Assembly: GCA_045652125.1 (NCBI GenBank) | Contig: JAZRTT010000016.1 | Coordinates: 23,760 to 87,759 of the forward strand | DNA length: 64,000 nt | Direction of reading: 5' to 3' | Source: Avoscillospira sp045652125 | Lineage (GTDB): Bacteria; Bacillota; Clostridia; Oscillospirales; Oscillospiraceae | Part shown: piece after piece, positions 34,345-42,678 of the stretch | Layout: every line of letters starts with the position of its first letter | How positions within the stretch are numbered: the first letter of the stretch is position 1 | Position numbers and translations under genes: made by a program | Notes under the pieces: generated by a model | What the model was told of the DNA's origin: nothing | The model's input: the letters and a program-made list of their open reading frames with translations, nothing else | Databases searched by the model: none

Positions 34345-34917
34345 TTATTTCCGATGCAGCAGAGGAGAAATCTTCTTATACAGCAGGAATGTAACAAGGC
34401 TGAGAGTAACGCTTTTGAGGAGATTAAAGGGAACAGTGATGATAAAAATGAATTTGTCGATAGTATCAATGTAGCTCCAAAGACTGCTGCACATACCGAC
34501 TACTGCCTCATCGGTCATATGGTACAGCGGGAACAGGATATACTTATTGACAAATGCAGCTGCTGTGATCATAACCATGGAGCCTGCCAACATGGACAGA
34601 AGTGCCCTTGTTTTGGTTTTCCGGAAGCGGTACAAAAATGCTGCCGGAAGAACATAAGCACAGGACATGATAAAATCTGCCAATTCTCCCACAAAGCCGG
34701 AGTGGGAGCTCATCATATGCACCAGGTCCTTAATTAAAATTACGGCAATACCGGACATAGGGCCCATGGAAAATCCGGCAAGAATGGCAGGGAGCGTGGA
34801 GAAATCCAACTTATACGGCCCAAAAATGGGGATCTCCAAATAAAACAAAATAATGGAGATGGCGGATAGCAGGCCGGTTCTTGTAATGATAAATACGTTT
34901 TGGTTCTGTGATTTCAT
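34345..34917 (-). CDS. ribU: ECF transporter S component, riboflavin (RibU-like)
   Basis: A 190-residue membrane protein with about six helices. Characteristic RibU features are the opening RTGLLSAISIILFYLEIPIF, the substrate region LDFSTLPAILAGFSMGP and the conserved IKDLVHMM. It binds riboflavin for uptake with the shared ECF module. The start at 34917 follows GGGAGG. The FMN riboswitch in its leader makes the specificity firm. Confidence 0.93.
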   Translation of the reverse strand: MKSQNQNVFIITRTGLLSAISIILFYLEIPIFGPYKLDFSTLPAILAGFSMGPMSGIAVILIKDLVHMMSSHSGFVGELADFIMSCAYVLPAAFLYRFRKTKTRALLSMLAGSMVMITAAAFVNKYILFPLYHMTDEAVVGMCSSLWSYIDTIDKFIFIITVPFNLLKSVTLSLVTFLLYKKISPLLHRK

Positions 34918-34929
34918 GTTAAGCCTCCC

Positions 34930-34971
34930 AAGAAAAAAGATACACCTGAAAAGCACATGCCTTCCAAGTGT
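34930..34971 (-). terminator. Expression-platform terminator of the FMN riboswitch
   Basis: On the minus strand ACACTTGGAAGG pairs with CTTTTCAGGTGT (12 bp with G-U pairs, loop CATGTG) and is followed by ATCTTTTTT, between the aptamer and the ribU ribosome site. Confidence 0.8.
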
Positions 34972-34996
34972 GAATCGTTTCCTGCGGGAAAATATT

Positions 34997-35104
34997 CATC
35001 TTCTTCCATCCAGACTGTACTGTCGGTACCGGAATCACACCGGTTCAGCATTCGCTCGCGGACTTTACCGCCGGTCGGGAATTGCACCCTGCCCTGAAGA
35101 CACT
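34997..35104 (-). ncRNA. FMN riboswitch (RFN element)
   Basis: The minus strand contains the strongly conserved RFN segments: AGGGCAGGGTGCAATTCCC, GACCGGCGGT, GTGATTCCGGTACCGACAGT, AGTCTGGATGGAAGAAG. The TCTTC/GAAGA closing stem is present. It lies between a TTGCAA-16-TATAAT promoter and ribU. Confidence 0.96.
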
Positions 35105-35123
35105 CTTTTCAAATTGTAATCCC

Positions 35124-35151
35124 ATTATAGCAAATGTGAATTCTTTTGCAA
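35124..35151 (-). promoter_or_regulatory. Promoter of the FMN riboswitch-ribU transcript
   Basis: On the minus strand TTGCAA and TATAAT are separated by 16 bp, ending 20 bp before the aptamer. Confidence 0.65.
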
Positions 35152-35236
35152 CCGCTTTTTTTCCCACTGTGACTATGATATACTAAATTATGAAACTTCT
35201 GAAAGGAATCATCGTCTAACAGAAAGGAATGATTGG

Positions 35237-35722
35237 ATGGTTTGTGCATTTTCCGGGCATCGCCCTCAAAAACTGCCATGGGGATATGACGAACAGGATT
35301 CCCGTTGTTTGGCAGTAAAGCAGATGTTGAACAAACGGCTGGAGGAAGCTTACGCCCTGGGCTGCCGAACTTTTTTGTGCGGCATGGCCCAGGGGTGTGA
35401 TACTTATTTTGCCGAGGCGGTTCTGGATCTGCGGAAGCGTTACCCGGAGGTGGAACTGGTAGCAATGATTCCGTGGAAAGGGCAGGCAGACGGTTGGCAG
35501 AAAATACATCGCCTGCGGTATGAGCGGCTGTGTGCCGCCTGTGACCGTCGGGAGGTTCTGGAGCAGGTTTATTCCACAGGCTGTACCCTGCGGCGCAACA
35601 GCGCTATGGTACGGCGGGCAGATGTACTGATTTCTGTCTATGACGGCAGTCACAGCGGCACAGGCAATACGGTGCGGCAGGCAGAGCATCTGGGGCTGAA
35701 AATTTTGTCCATATGGCTTTGA
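35237..35722 (+). CDS. SLOG-family protein (DUF1273/YpsA-like)
   Basis: A 161-residue Rossmann-type protein. The opening CAFSGHRPQKLPWGYDE, the glycine/cysteine region FLCGMAQGCDTYFAE, and the C-terminal DGSHSGTGNTVRQAE match DUF1273/YpsA members of the SLOG superfamily (related to DprA and LOG), which bind nucleotide-like ligands. YpsA in Bacillus affects cell division and stress, but its chemistry is unclear. AAAGGAATG precedes the ATG; a TATACT hexamer lies at 35179-35184. It converges with the next gene with only 3 bp between. Confidence 0.85.
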   Translation: MVCAFSGHRPQKLPWGYDEQDSRCLAVKQMLNKRLEEAYALGCRTFLCGMAQGCDTYFAEAVLDLRKRYPEVELVAMIPWKGQADGWQKIHRLRYERLCAACDRREVLEQVYSTGCTLRRNSAMVRRADVLISVYDGSHSGTGNTVRQAEHLGLKILSIWL

Positions 35723-35725
35723 CCG

Positions 35726-36199
35726 TCAAGGCATGGCGAACCCGTGCATAGAGCTGCCCTGTCCGGTGCCGGTAATATCACCGCCAATCACTTCGTTTTT
35801 GCTGATGAGAACGGTGGCGAAGTAATCAGAACCGTTGGGGTGGTTGAGAATGCGGTAAACATAGCGCTTTGCGGTCTTGCCGGCGTAGGGCTCCAGGTCA
35901 TAGCCCTGAGATTGCTGCAGTTGGTTGTAGCGGGTGAACACCTCATTAAAGGTTTCGGGGATGCGGACTTCCTGGGTTTCCTCCGGAGTTTCCGATACCT
36001 CCCAGCCGAAGGACTGAAGAAAGGCCAGCCGCTGTTGGTTGGTGGCCACTTCGTTGGCGGCGGCAGGAGTTTCCGGACTGCTGTCGGTGTTGGCACCGGC
36101 CTTGCCGCATAAAAAGACCAGCAATAATATGAGGCCCACCGCCACCAGTACACCGGTAAGGAGTTTGCGTTTCGACACTTTGGCAGATACGATCATCAT
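35726..36199 (-). CDS. Membrane-anchored DUF4830-like protein
   Basis: A 157-residue protein with one N-terminal TM helix (KLLTGVLVAVGLILLLVFLC) and an extracytoplasmic part. The segment QQRLAFLQSFGWEV followed by IPETFNEVFTRYNQLQQ is typical of DUF4830 proteins in Clostridia, and the end has GDYFATVLI-like strands (here GSDYFATVLISKNEVIGG). Function unknown. ATG at 36199 (or 36196) follows GGGAGGG. It is divergent from the pseudouridine synthase gene. Confidence 0.75.
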   Translation of the reverse strand: MMIVSAKVSKRKLLTGVLVAVGLILLLVFLCGKAGANTDSSPETPAAANEVATNQQRLAFLQSFGWEVSETPEETQEVRIPETFNEVFTRYNQLQQSQGYDLEPYAGKTAKRYVYRILNHPNGSDYFATVLISKNEVIGGDITGTGQGSSMHGFAMP

Positions 36200-36255
36200 G
36201 GGTTTTCCCTCCCTGCTTTTTGGGTGGTACAGCCTATGAGAAAGGATGGACAAAT

Positions 36256-37032
36256 ATGCAGCGTTTGGATAAGCTTCTTTCGGATGCAGGTGTGGCATCC
36301 CGAAAAGAACTGAAAACCATGATCCGGAGCGGAAGCGTGAAGGTGAACGGTGTGCCGGTCAGAGAGCCGGAAACAAAGGTGGATGAAAAGACGGCCCTGG
36401 TGCAGGTGGATGGGGTGACCATTGGCCGGCAGCGGACAGTCGTGCTTGTGCTTCACAAACCGGCGGGCTATGTAACATCCACGGACGATCCCAGAGACAA
36501 GACGGTCATGGAGCTGATCCCGCCGCAATACAGATATCTGAATCCAAAGCCTGTGGGGCGGTTGGATAAGGACACGGAAGGGCTTTTGCTCTTTACCAAC
36601 GACGGGCAGCTCGCTCATCGGATCCTGTCTCCCCGCAGCCGTATCTGGAAGCGATACTATGCCGAGCATAAGGGGCAGGCCGGACCGGAGGATATAGAAG
36701 CCTTTGCAGAGGGAATTGTACTGAAAGACGGGGACCGGTGCCTTCCGGCAAGGCTGTTTCCGCAGGGAGAAGGACGCAGTCTGATCGAAATCTGTGAAGG
36801 CAAGTACCATCAGGTTCGACGGATGATGGCCTCCCGGGGCATGCCGGTAACATATTTGAAGCGTGTAGCCGAAGCAGGGCTGGAACTGGGGGACCTTCCT
36901 CTTGGAAAGGTTCGGGAACTGCCTGAGGAAAAACTGCGGCTTCATAGTGAAATTGCACAAGAGAAAATCGGTTCGGAAGAACCAGAAAATCAGCCTCAAA
37001 TTGGCCAGTCTGACGAAAAATTAGAAAAATAG
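36256..37032 (+). CDS. rluB: RsuA/RluB-family pseudouridine synthase
   Basis: A 258-residue rRNA modification enzyme. An S4 RNA-binding domain (RLDKLLSDAGVASRKEL) is followed by the RsuA catalytic domain with the Asp motif VGRLDKDTEGLLLFTNDG and the C-terminal EGKYHQVRRMMASRG. It isomerises uridine in 23S or 16S rRNA; RsuA, RluB, RluE and RluF are not distinguishable with certainty. ATG at 36256 follows AAAGGATGG. An acidic 20-residue tail is present at the C-terminus. Confidence 0.88.
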   Translation: MQRLDKLLSDAGVASRKELKTMIRSGSVKVNGVPVREPETKVDEKTALVQVDGVTIGRQRTVVLVLHKPAGYVTSTDDPRDKTVMELIPPQYRYLNPKPVGRLDKDTEGLLLFTNDGQLAHRILSPRSRIWKRYYAEHKGQAGPEDIEAFAEGIVLKDGDRCLPARLFPQGEGRSLIEICEGKYHQVRRMMASRGMPVTYLKRVAEAGLELGDLPLGKVRELPEEKLRLHSEIAQEKIGSEEPENQPQIGQSDEKLEK

Positions 37033-37076
37033 CACAAAAAACAAAGTGGAATTTGAAAAGAAATGTCAATACCCTC

Positions 37077-37105
37077 TTGAAAAATCGACAAAAGCGATGT
37101 ATTAT
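37077..37105 (+). promoter_or_regulatory. Promoter of the CdaR-like regulator
   Basis: TTGAAA and TATTAT are separated by 17 bp, 57 bp upstream of the start codon. Confidence 0.7.
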
Positions 37106-37161
37106 GTCAATATGGCTTTGTGTAAAACGTATTGTCTATTAGATAGAGGGAGGGCGTTAAT

Positions 37162-38256
37162 ATGTCCAGCCGTATATTTCAGAGTGTGATCGTTCAGTTA
37201 AAAGAGGCAACGGATCGGGTGATCGGTGTCATTGATTCCGATGGCAATGTGGTGTCCTGCAGTGATACAGGGCTCATTGGTGAGAAGTGGCCTGAGGCGG
37301 TTATCCGCCTGAACAGTGCACCGGATTCCATCGTGGTATCGGAAAACCGTACGATGAAGGCCCTGTCCGGTTGGAGTGCGGCCTTTGATAATGCTGTATT
37401 CGTAGATGGAGAGGATGAAGCCGCGAAAAGCATCTGCATCATGGCACATGTGGCACTCAACGGGGCAAAGGCGTACTACGAAGAAAAGCACGACAAGGGT
37501 ACATTTGTCAAGAACATTATCACAGATAATATTCTGCCGGGTGATATTTATATCCGGGCCAAGGAGCTGCACTTTACCACAGATCTGCCCAGAGTGGTTT
37601 TGCTTATCCGGCAGGTGGGTCATGCAGATGTGGCTGCTGTGGATCTGCTGCAGGGGATGTTTGCCGACAAACAGCAGGATTTTGTTCTAAGCATCAACGA
37701 AACCGACGTGGCCATTGTGAAGCAGATCACTGCCACCACCGAAATGTCTGAACTGGTAAAGCTGGCACAGCACATTGAAGACACCTTGAAGACCGAGTTG
37801 TTTATTAAAACGGTCATCGGTGTTTCCACGGTTGCAGGCCATCTGCGTGAGTTGGCGGATGCGTTCAAGGAAGCACAGACTGCTATCGAAGTAGGCAAGG
37901 TCTTTGATACGGAAAAGAGCATCATGACCTATGAGAATCTGGGTATCGGACGGTTGATCTATCAGCTGCCCACCACGCTGTGCGAGATCTTCCTCAGCGA
38001 AGTGTTCAAGAAGAATTCCATCGATTCTCTGGATCAGGAGACGTTGTTTACCATTAACAAGTTTTTTGAAAACAACCTGAACGTTTCCGAGACATCCCGG
38101 AAGCTGTTCGTCCACAGAAATACTTTGGTCTACCGGCTGGAGAAGATCAAGAAGCTCACCGGACTGGACTTGCGGGAGTTTGACCATGCCGTTATTTTTA
38201 AGGTGGCACTGATGGTTAAAAAATATCTTTCATCCCGGGAAAACCGCCTGATTTGA
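37162..38256 (+). CDS. CdaR/PucR-family transcriptional regulator
   Basis: A 364-residue protein with an N-terminal sensor-like part (residues 15-110), a middle GGDEF-like CdaR region, and a C-terminal PucR-type HTH: the segment LNVSETSRKLFVHRNTLVYRL with the recognition helix near residue 320. Such regulators often sense sugar acids or nitrogen compounds. Here it stands directly before ftsE with 30 bp between, an uncommon neighbour that recurs in Clostridia and hints at co-transcription with the division cluster. Its ligand is unknown. The start follows GGGAGGGCG. Confidence 0.85.
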   Translation: MSSRIFQSVIVQLKEATDRVIGVIDSDGNVVSCSDTGLIGEKWPEAVIRLNSAPDSIVVSENRTMKALSGWSAAFDNAVFVDGEDEAAKSICIMAHVALNGAKAYYEEKHDKGTFVKNIITDNILPGDIYIRAKELHFTTDLPRVVLLIRQVGHADVAAVDLLQGMFADKQQDFVLSINETDVAIVKQITATTEMSELVKLAQHIEDTLKTELFIKTVIGVSTVAGHLRELADAFKEAQTAIEVGKVFDTEKSIMTYENLGIGRLIYQLPTTLCEIFLSEVFKKNSIDSLDQETLFTINKFFENNLNVSETSRKLFVHRNTLVYRLEKIKKLTGLDLREFDHAVIFKVALMVKKYLSSRENRLI

Positions 38257-38286
38257 CGGTGATTCGGGAGAGCCGGGGTTATATCT

Positions 38287-38976
38287 ATGATTGAATTTAG
38301 AAATGTAACGAAAGTTTATGAACCGGGCACCCGGGCGTTAAACGGGGTATCTTTGAAAATTCAAGATGGAGAATTTGTCTTTTTGGTAGGTCCTTCCGGC
38401 TCCGGAAAGTCCACCATTATCAAGATTCTTACGGCAGAACTGCAGCCTTCTTCCGGCAGCGTATTTGTCAACGGTTTTACACTGGAGAAGATTCGCCGCA
38501 GCGCCATTCCCTATATGCGCCGTACGCTTGGCATTATCTTTCAGGACTTCCGTCTGATTGAAAATAAATCCGTCTATGACAATGTGGCGTTTGCCATGCG
38601 GGTGATCGGCGCTTCGGAAAATGAGATCAAAAAGCGGGTCCCGTATGTTTTGGAGCTGGTGGGTCTGGAGAATAAGAGCCGCCGCCTGCCCCATGAAATG
38701 TCCGGCGGTGAACAGCAGCGTGTAGCCATTGCCCGGGCTTTGGTCAACAATCCCAACATGATCATTGCAGACGAGCCCACAGGAAATCTGGATCCGGCCC
38801 GTTCTCTGGAGATCATGATGCTGCTGGAGCAGATCAACGCGCTGGGCACAACGGTCATGGTGGTCACCCACGAAAAGGAATTGGTGGATCGTTTCACCAA
38901 GCGGGTCATTGCCATCGATCAGGGAGAGATCATCAGCGACGGAATGGATGGGTATTACGCATATGAAGAAGAATAA
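38287..38976 (+). CDS. ftsE: Cell division ATP-binding protein FtsE
   Basis: A 229-residue ABC ATPase. Walker A is VGPSGSGKST, the Q-loop lies in GIIFQDFRL, the signature is MSGGEQQRVA, Walker B is MIIADEPTGNLDP, and the His switch is VVTHEKEL. The QDFRL sequence is typical of FtsE. With FtsX it forms a membrane complex that does not transport but activates extracellular peptidoglycan hydrolases. It overlaps ftsX by 14 bp. The EnvC-like peptidase gene two positions downstream supplies the probable activated partner. Confidence 0.96.
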   Translation: MIEFRNVTKVYEPGTRALNGVSLKIQDGEFVFLVGPSGSGKSTIIKILTAELQPSSGSVFVNGFTLEKIRRSAIPYMRRTLGIIFQDFRLIENKSVYDNVAFAMRVIGASENEIKKRVPYVLELVGLENKSRRLPHEMSGGEQQRVAIARALVNNPNMIIADEPTGNLDPARSLEIMMLLEQINALGTTVMVVTHEKELVDRFTKRVIAIDQGEIISDGMDGYYAYEEE

Positions 38977-39850
38977 TATCGGCTATTTGCTCCGGGAGGG
39001 CATCCGCGGATTATTCCTCCATGGGTTTATGTCCTTTGCCGCCATTTGGGTCACGGTGGCATGCCTGCTGATCATGGGTACCTTTGGCCTGCTTTTGTAC
39101 AATCTCAACGAAATGATCGTGGAGCTGGAGCAGGACAATGAAGTCATGGTCTACATTGACGAAGAACTGTCTCAGGCAGAGGCAAAAAGCGTTGGCTCGC
39201 AGATCAATATGATCACCAACGTCCGCAATGCGGTGTTTATTTCCAGAGAAGAAGCCTTGGCAAACTTTGTGGAAGAGCAGCAGGACGAGGCTCTGTTCAG
39301 CGGGTTGGAATCCAGCACCTTCCGTGACCGGTTCGCTGTGTCCATGGAAGACAATGAATGGATGCGCCAGACCTGTGAAGAAATAGAGCAGATTCAGGGT
39401 GTAGCCTATGTTATGGCTCACTATGAGATCTCCGAAGGCTTTCAGACCATTCAGCGGATGCTGAATATTGCCTCGGTCATTATCATTGCGGTTTTGTTTG
39501 TGGTTTCCATGCTGATCATTTCCAACACAGTCAAGTTGGCCATGTATGACCGCAAGGAAGAGATCGCCATTATGAAAATGGTTGGTGCTACCAACAGTTT
39601 TATCCGCTGGCCTTTTGTGGTAGAAGGCTTTTTCCTGGGTCTCATCGCCGCGGTTGTGGCATTTTTCCTCCAGTGGGGATTGTATGATTTCCTTTTGACC
39701 CAGATCAGCAGCGTGGACAGCTTGAACCTGATCTCTATGGTTCCGTTTGTGGAGGTCATCGAATTGGTGGCAGTCTGCTATGCGATTGTTGGATTTGTAG
39801 TTGGCGTGTTTGGCAGCCTGCTGTCGATCCGGAAATTCTTGAAAGTATAA
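38963..39850 (+). CDS. ftsX: Cell division protein FtsX
   Basis: A 295-residue membrane protein with four TM helices (about 25-50, 175-200, 220-245 and 270-290) and a large extracellular loop between helices 1 and 2, which in FtsX binds EnvC-type or CHAP hydrolases. The segment MYDRKEEIAIMKMVGATNSF is the FtsX coupling region. The start at 38963 lies inside ftsE, so it depends on translational coupling; no strong ribosome site is seen. Confidence 0.95.
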   Translation: MKKNNIGYLLREGIRGLFLHGFMSFAAIWVTVACLLIMGTFGLLLYNLNEMIVELEQDNEVMVYIDEELSQAEAKSVGSQINMITNVRNAVFISREEALANFVEEQQDEALFSGLESSTFRDRFAVSMEDNEWMRQTCEEIEQIQGVAYVMAHYEISEGFQTIQRMLNIASVIIIAVLFVVSMLIISNTVKLAMYDRKEEIAIMKMVGATNSFIRWPFVVEGFFLGLIAAVVAFFLQWGLYDFLLTQISSVDSLNLISMVPFVEVIELVAVCYAIVGFVVGVFGSLLSIRKFLKV

Positions 39851-39865
39851 AATTGGAGTTACAGT

Positions 39866-40045
39866 ATGGATAAAAAATCAAAAATGATCGTTCGGTTGTT
39901 GTGTGGTATCCTGTGTGTTCTCATGGTGGGCGGTTTGCTGACATCGGCGCTGCTTTCCATCAAGGCTGCCAGAGAATACGAAGCAATGCAGACTGTTTCG
40001 GCTGAAGCGGAAGAGGATGCATTCGAAGACCATGAATACGAATGA
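39866..40045 (+). CDS. Small single-pass membrane protein between ftsX and the EnvC-like gene
   Basis: A 59-residue protein with a basic N-terminus (MDKKSKMIVR), one TM helix (about residues 10-33) and an acidic C-terminal tail ending DAFEDHEYE. TTGGAG lies before the ATG at 39866. It is 15 bp after ftsX and 55 bp before the peptidase gene, so it is part of the division operon. The topology, with a charged tail of about 27 residues, is reminiscent of small accessory subunits, but I know no family for it. Confidence 0.7.
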   Translation: MDKKSKMIVRLLCGILCVLMVGGLLTSALLSIKAAREYEAMQTVSAEAEEDAFEDHEYE

Positions 40046-40100
40046 TTTGAGCAGCAGCTTTCCCTCGGGGCAGGATGCCCCTTTGTAAATGGAGATTTTT

Positions 40101-41339
40101 ATGATGAAAAACTGTAAGAAAATGCGCCGCCTGCTGCGCGGTCTGCTGTGCGGCGTTTTGATTGTCAGCCTGATGACCACCGCTTTTGCGGCATCATCCG
40201 GTCAACTGAAAAAGGAACTGGATAAGCTGAAAAATGAGGCGCAGGAGATTATTAACGAGGGCTTGGCGTTAAAAAAGGAACTGGATGCCAATGCTGCCCG
40301 TACCCAGAGCACCATTGAGCAGAAAAGCGGCATTGATCAGCAGATTCGCATTACCGAGCAGGAAATCGAAAATGCCAATGCCCAGATCTCTCAGTATAGC
40401 CTGCTGATCGCGGAAAAACAGCGGGAATTGGAACAGGCTTTGGATGAACAGGAAGAATTAAACCGCAGGAACAAGGAAAGACTGCGGGCCATGGAGGAAA
40501 ACGGCAAGGTTTCTTATTGGTCTATCCTGTTTAAGGCCAACAGCTTTTCCGATCTTTTGAGCCGCATTGACAGTATCCATGAAGTGGCGGAAGCCGACCA
40601 GCGGATGCTGGAACAGATGCAGGCCATTGCCGAGACCATTGAACGGGAACGGCAGGAGATGGAAGAGGAACTGACTGCCCAGCAGGAGGTCAAGACCCTG
40701 CTGGCGGAAAAAGAAGAAACCTTGATGGAACAAAGAGAGGAGGCCAACGGCCTGCTCATCGAACTGAAAGCCGAAAGTGAAAAACTGACGGAACTGTTTC
40801 TGGCCAATGAGGCGGCAGAAGCCGAGGCCCGTGCCGTTGCCATGCAGAAGCAGCTGGAGTATGAAGCCCAGCTTTCCGCGGAGCAGAGGGCAAATCTGGC
40901 TTCCCAGAACAAAAACAACGTGGCCGGCGGCAATTATTCCGGCGGCGGATCCGGTTTCAGCAATCCTCTGCACGTTTCTCTGGTGGTCACCAGTGCCTAT
41001 GGGTGGCGGATCCATCCCACCATGGGCGATCGGCGGTTCCACTCCGGTGTGGACTTTGCCGCATCTCAGGGAACCCCTATCTATGCCATTGCTTCCGGTA
41101 CGGTTACATCAGCCTATTACAATACAGCCAACGGCTATATGGTGACCATTGCCCACGGAAACGGCTACGGAAGTCTTTACGGTCATATGACCCACTACAC
41201 CGTGTCTGCCGGTGACACAGTCTCTCAGGGGCAGATCATCGGCTATGTAGGTTCTACGGGTTGGTCTACGGGTCCTCATCTGCATTTTGAGGTCCATGTG
41301 AACGGTGCAACGGCAAACCCCATGAATTATGTAGGATAA
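40101..41339 (+). CDS. EnvC/LytM-like peptidoglycan hydrolase or activator (M23)
   Basis: A 412-residue exported protein. The signal peptide ends near TTAFAASS. Residues 37-280 are coiled coil (heptad-rich, with QLKKELDKLKNEAQEI). The C-terminal M23/LytM domain keeps all zinc and catalytic residues: HSGVDFA, YGHMTHY and HLHFEVH, so it may be an active endopeptidase rather than a degenerate activator like E. coli EnvC. ATG at 40101 has TGGAG upstream. Its position after ftsEX suggests that it is the extracellular partner of that complex. Confidence 0.9.
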   Translation: MMKNCKKMRRLLRGLLCGVLIVSLMTTAFAASSGQLKKELDKLKNEAQEIINEGLALKKELDANAARTQSTIEQKSGIDQQIRITEQEIENANAQISQYSLLIAEKQRELEQALDEQEELNRRNKERLRAMEENGKVSYWSILFKANSFSDLLSRIDSIHEVAEADQRMLEQMQAIAETIERERQEMEEELTAQQEVKTLLAEKEETLMEQREEANGLLIELKAESEKLTELFLANEAAEAEARAVAMQKQLEYEAQLSAEQRANLASQNKNNVAGGNYSGGGSGFSNPLHVSLVVTSAYGWRIHPTMGDRRFHSGVDFAASQGTPIYAIASGTVTSAYYNTANGYMVTIAHGNGYGSLYGHMTHYTVSAGDTVSQGQIIGYVGSTGWSTGPHLHFEVHVNGATANPMNYVG

Positions 41340-41352
41340 CATTTGGCTTTTC

Positions 41353-41389
41353 ATAGGGAACGGAGCAGATGGAATGCTCCGTTCCCTAT
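41353..41389 (+). terminator. Perfect 15-bp hairpin between the peptidase and ctpA
   Basis: ATAGGGAACGGAGCA pairs with its complement around a 7-nt loop. The T tract is missing, so it may be a weak terminator or an RNA processing signal. Confidence 0.5.
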
Positions 41390-41413
41390 TCATGGTTGCA
41401 AGGAGTTGTTTTT

Positions 41414-42607
41414 TTGAAACGAATGGGAAAAATTCTGCTTGTCTGCATTTTGATTTTAGCAGGGGCGGTGGTCGGAGGCTTTCTCTCTCTTTATCTGACG
41501 GCATTGCCGGAAACTCTGGTGCAGACGGATCCGGTGAAAGCAAAGATGGATGAGATCGGTTCTTATTTGGAAGAATACTTCATCGATGAATATGACCCGG
41601 AAACGCTGGCTTCTGCGGCGGCTGACGGGGCTGCGGCGGCGATGGTGAAAGCGACCGGAGACCAATGGAGTTACTATATCAGTCGGGAGGATATGGATGC
41701 CTACAATGAAGCCTTTTACAATGAATATGTGGGCGTGGGCATTGTGATCCAACTGGTGGATAAAGGTGTGGAGATCGTTGACATTACCAAAGGCGGACCT
41801 GCCGAAACCGCCCATTTGCAGATAGGCGATATTGTGACCCATGTGGAAGGACAGTCTACTGTGGAATTGGGTGTGGAGCGGACCAAAGAACTGGTTCGGG
41901 GTGAAAAGGGCACCGAGGTTCACTTTACTGTATTGCGGAACGGGAGAACCTTGGAAGTGGATCTGACCCGACAGAGTATCGTTACCCCTGTGGCAGAAGC
42001 AAAAATGCTGGAAAACGGAATAGGTCTGATCTCCATATCCAATTTCGATCATCATTGTGCCGAACAGACATTGGCTTGCACATCGGAGATGGTGCGGCAG
42101 GGAGCCAGGGCGCTGATTTTTGATGTGCGCTTCAATGGCGGCGGCATGAAAGATGAGATGCTGGAAATATTGGATGCGCTGCTGCCGGAGGGAGAAGTGT
42201 TCCGCAGCAGAGATTATACAGGCAAGGAGAAGGTTGATTATTCCGATGCCGCCTGTCTGGAACTGCCTATGGCTGTGCTGATCAATGCAGATACCTACTC
42301 TGCCGCGGAATTTTTTGCAGCAGCCCTGCAGGAATACGGCGTTGCTGTGATCGTGGGCGGACAGACCGGCGGAAAGGGGAATTTTCAGTATACCATCCCC
42401 CTGACAGACGGTTCTGCCGTAGCTTTGTCTGTTGGCAAGTACTACACGCCCAACGGCAGAAGCCTGACCGATGTGGGTGTGACACCCGATGTGGCAGTCC
42501 AGTTGGCCGATGAGGACTATATGGCACGGTATTACGGAACGCTGCCGGCAGAGGAGGACGAACAACTGCAAGCAGCAGTTTCTGCCCTGCTGATGAAAAT
42601 CACTTGA
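41414..42607 (+). CDS. ctpA: Carboxyl-terminal processing protease (S41 family)
   Basis: A 397-residue exported protease. An N-terminal TM segment (LLVCILILAGAVVGGFLSLY) is followed by a helical region, a PDZ domain (about 95-170, with GVGIVIQ and GDIVTHVEG), and the tail-specific protease domain. The catalytic Ser lies in ADTYSAAEFF and the Lys in TGGKGNFQ. The start is TTG at 41414, 8 nt after AGGAG; the next ATG at 41423 is too far from the ribosome site. It follows the peptidase gene, consistent with envelope protein processing, as in the divIVA/FtsX-linked ctpA genes of Firmicutes. Confidence 0.92.
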   Translation: MKRMGKILLVCILILAGAVVGGFLSLYLTALPETLVQTDPVKAKMDEIGSYLEEYFIDEYDPETLASAAADGAAAAMVKATGDQWSYYISREDMDAYNEAFYNEYVGVGIVIQLVDKGVEIVDITKGGPAETAHLQIGDIVTHVEGQSTVELGVERTKELVRGEKGTEVHFTVLRNGRTLEVDLTRQSIVTPVAEAKMLENGIGLISISNFDHHCAEQTLACTSEMVRQGARALIFDVRFNGGGMKDEMLEILDALLPEGEVFRSRDYTGKEKVDYSDAACLELPMAVLINADTYSAAEFFAAALQEYGVAVIVGGQTGGKGNFQYTIPLTDGSAVALSVGKYYTPNGRSLTDVGVTPDVAVQLADEDYMARYYGTLPAEEDEQLQAAVSALLMKIT

Positions 42608-42633
42608 CAGAAGCAAGAAGTCATGTCTATAAT
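42604..42633 (+). promoter_or_regulatory. Consensus promoter of greA
   Basis: TTGACA and TATAAT have an 18-bp spacer. Both hexamers are perfect. The -35 overlaps the ctpA stop codon. Confidence 0.85.
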
Positions 42634-42678
42634 ATACCACTGAAAATGTGCAACAATATTTGGAAGGACTGAAACATT

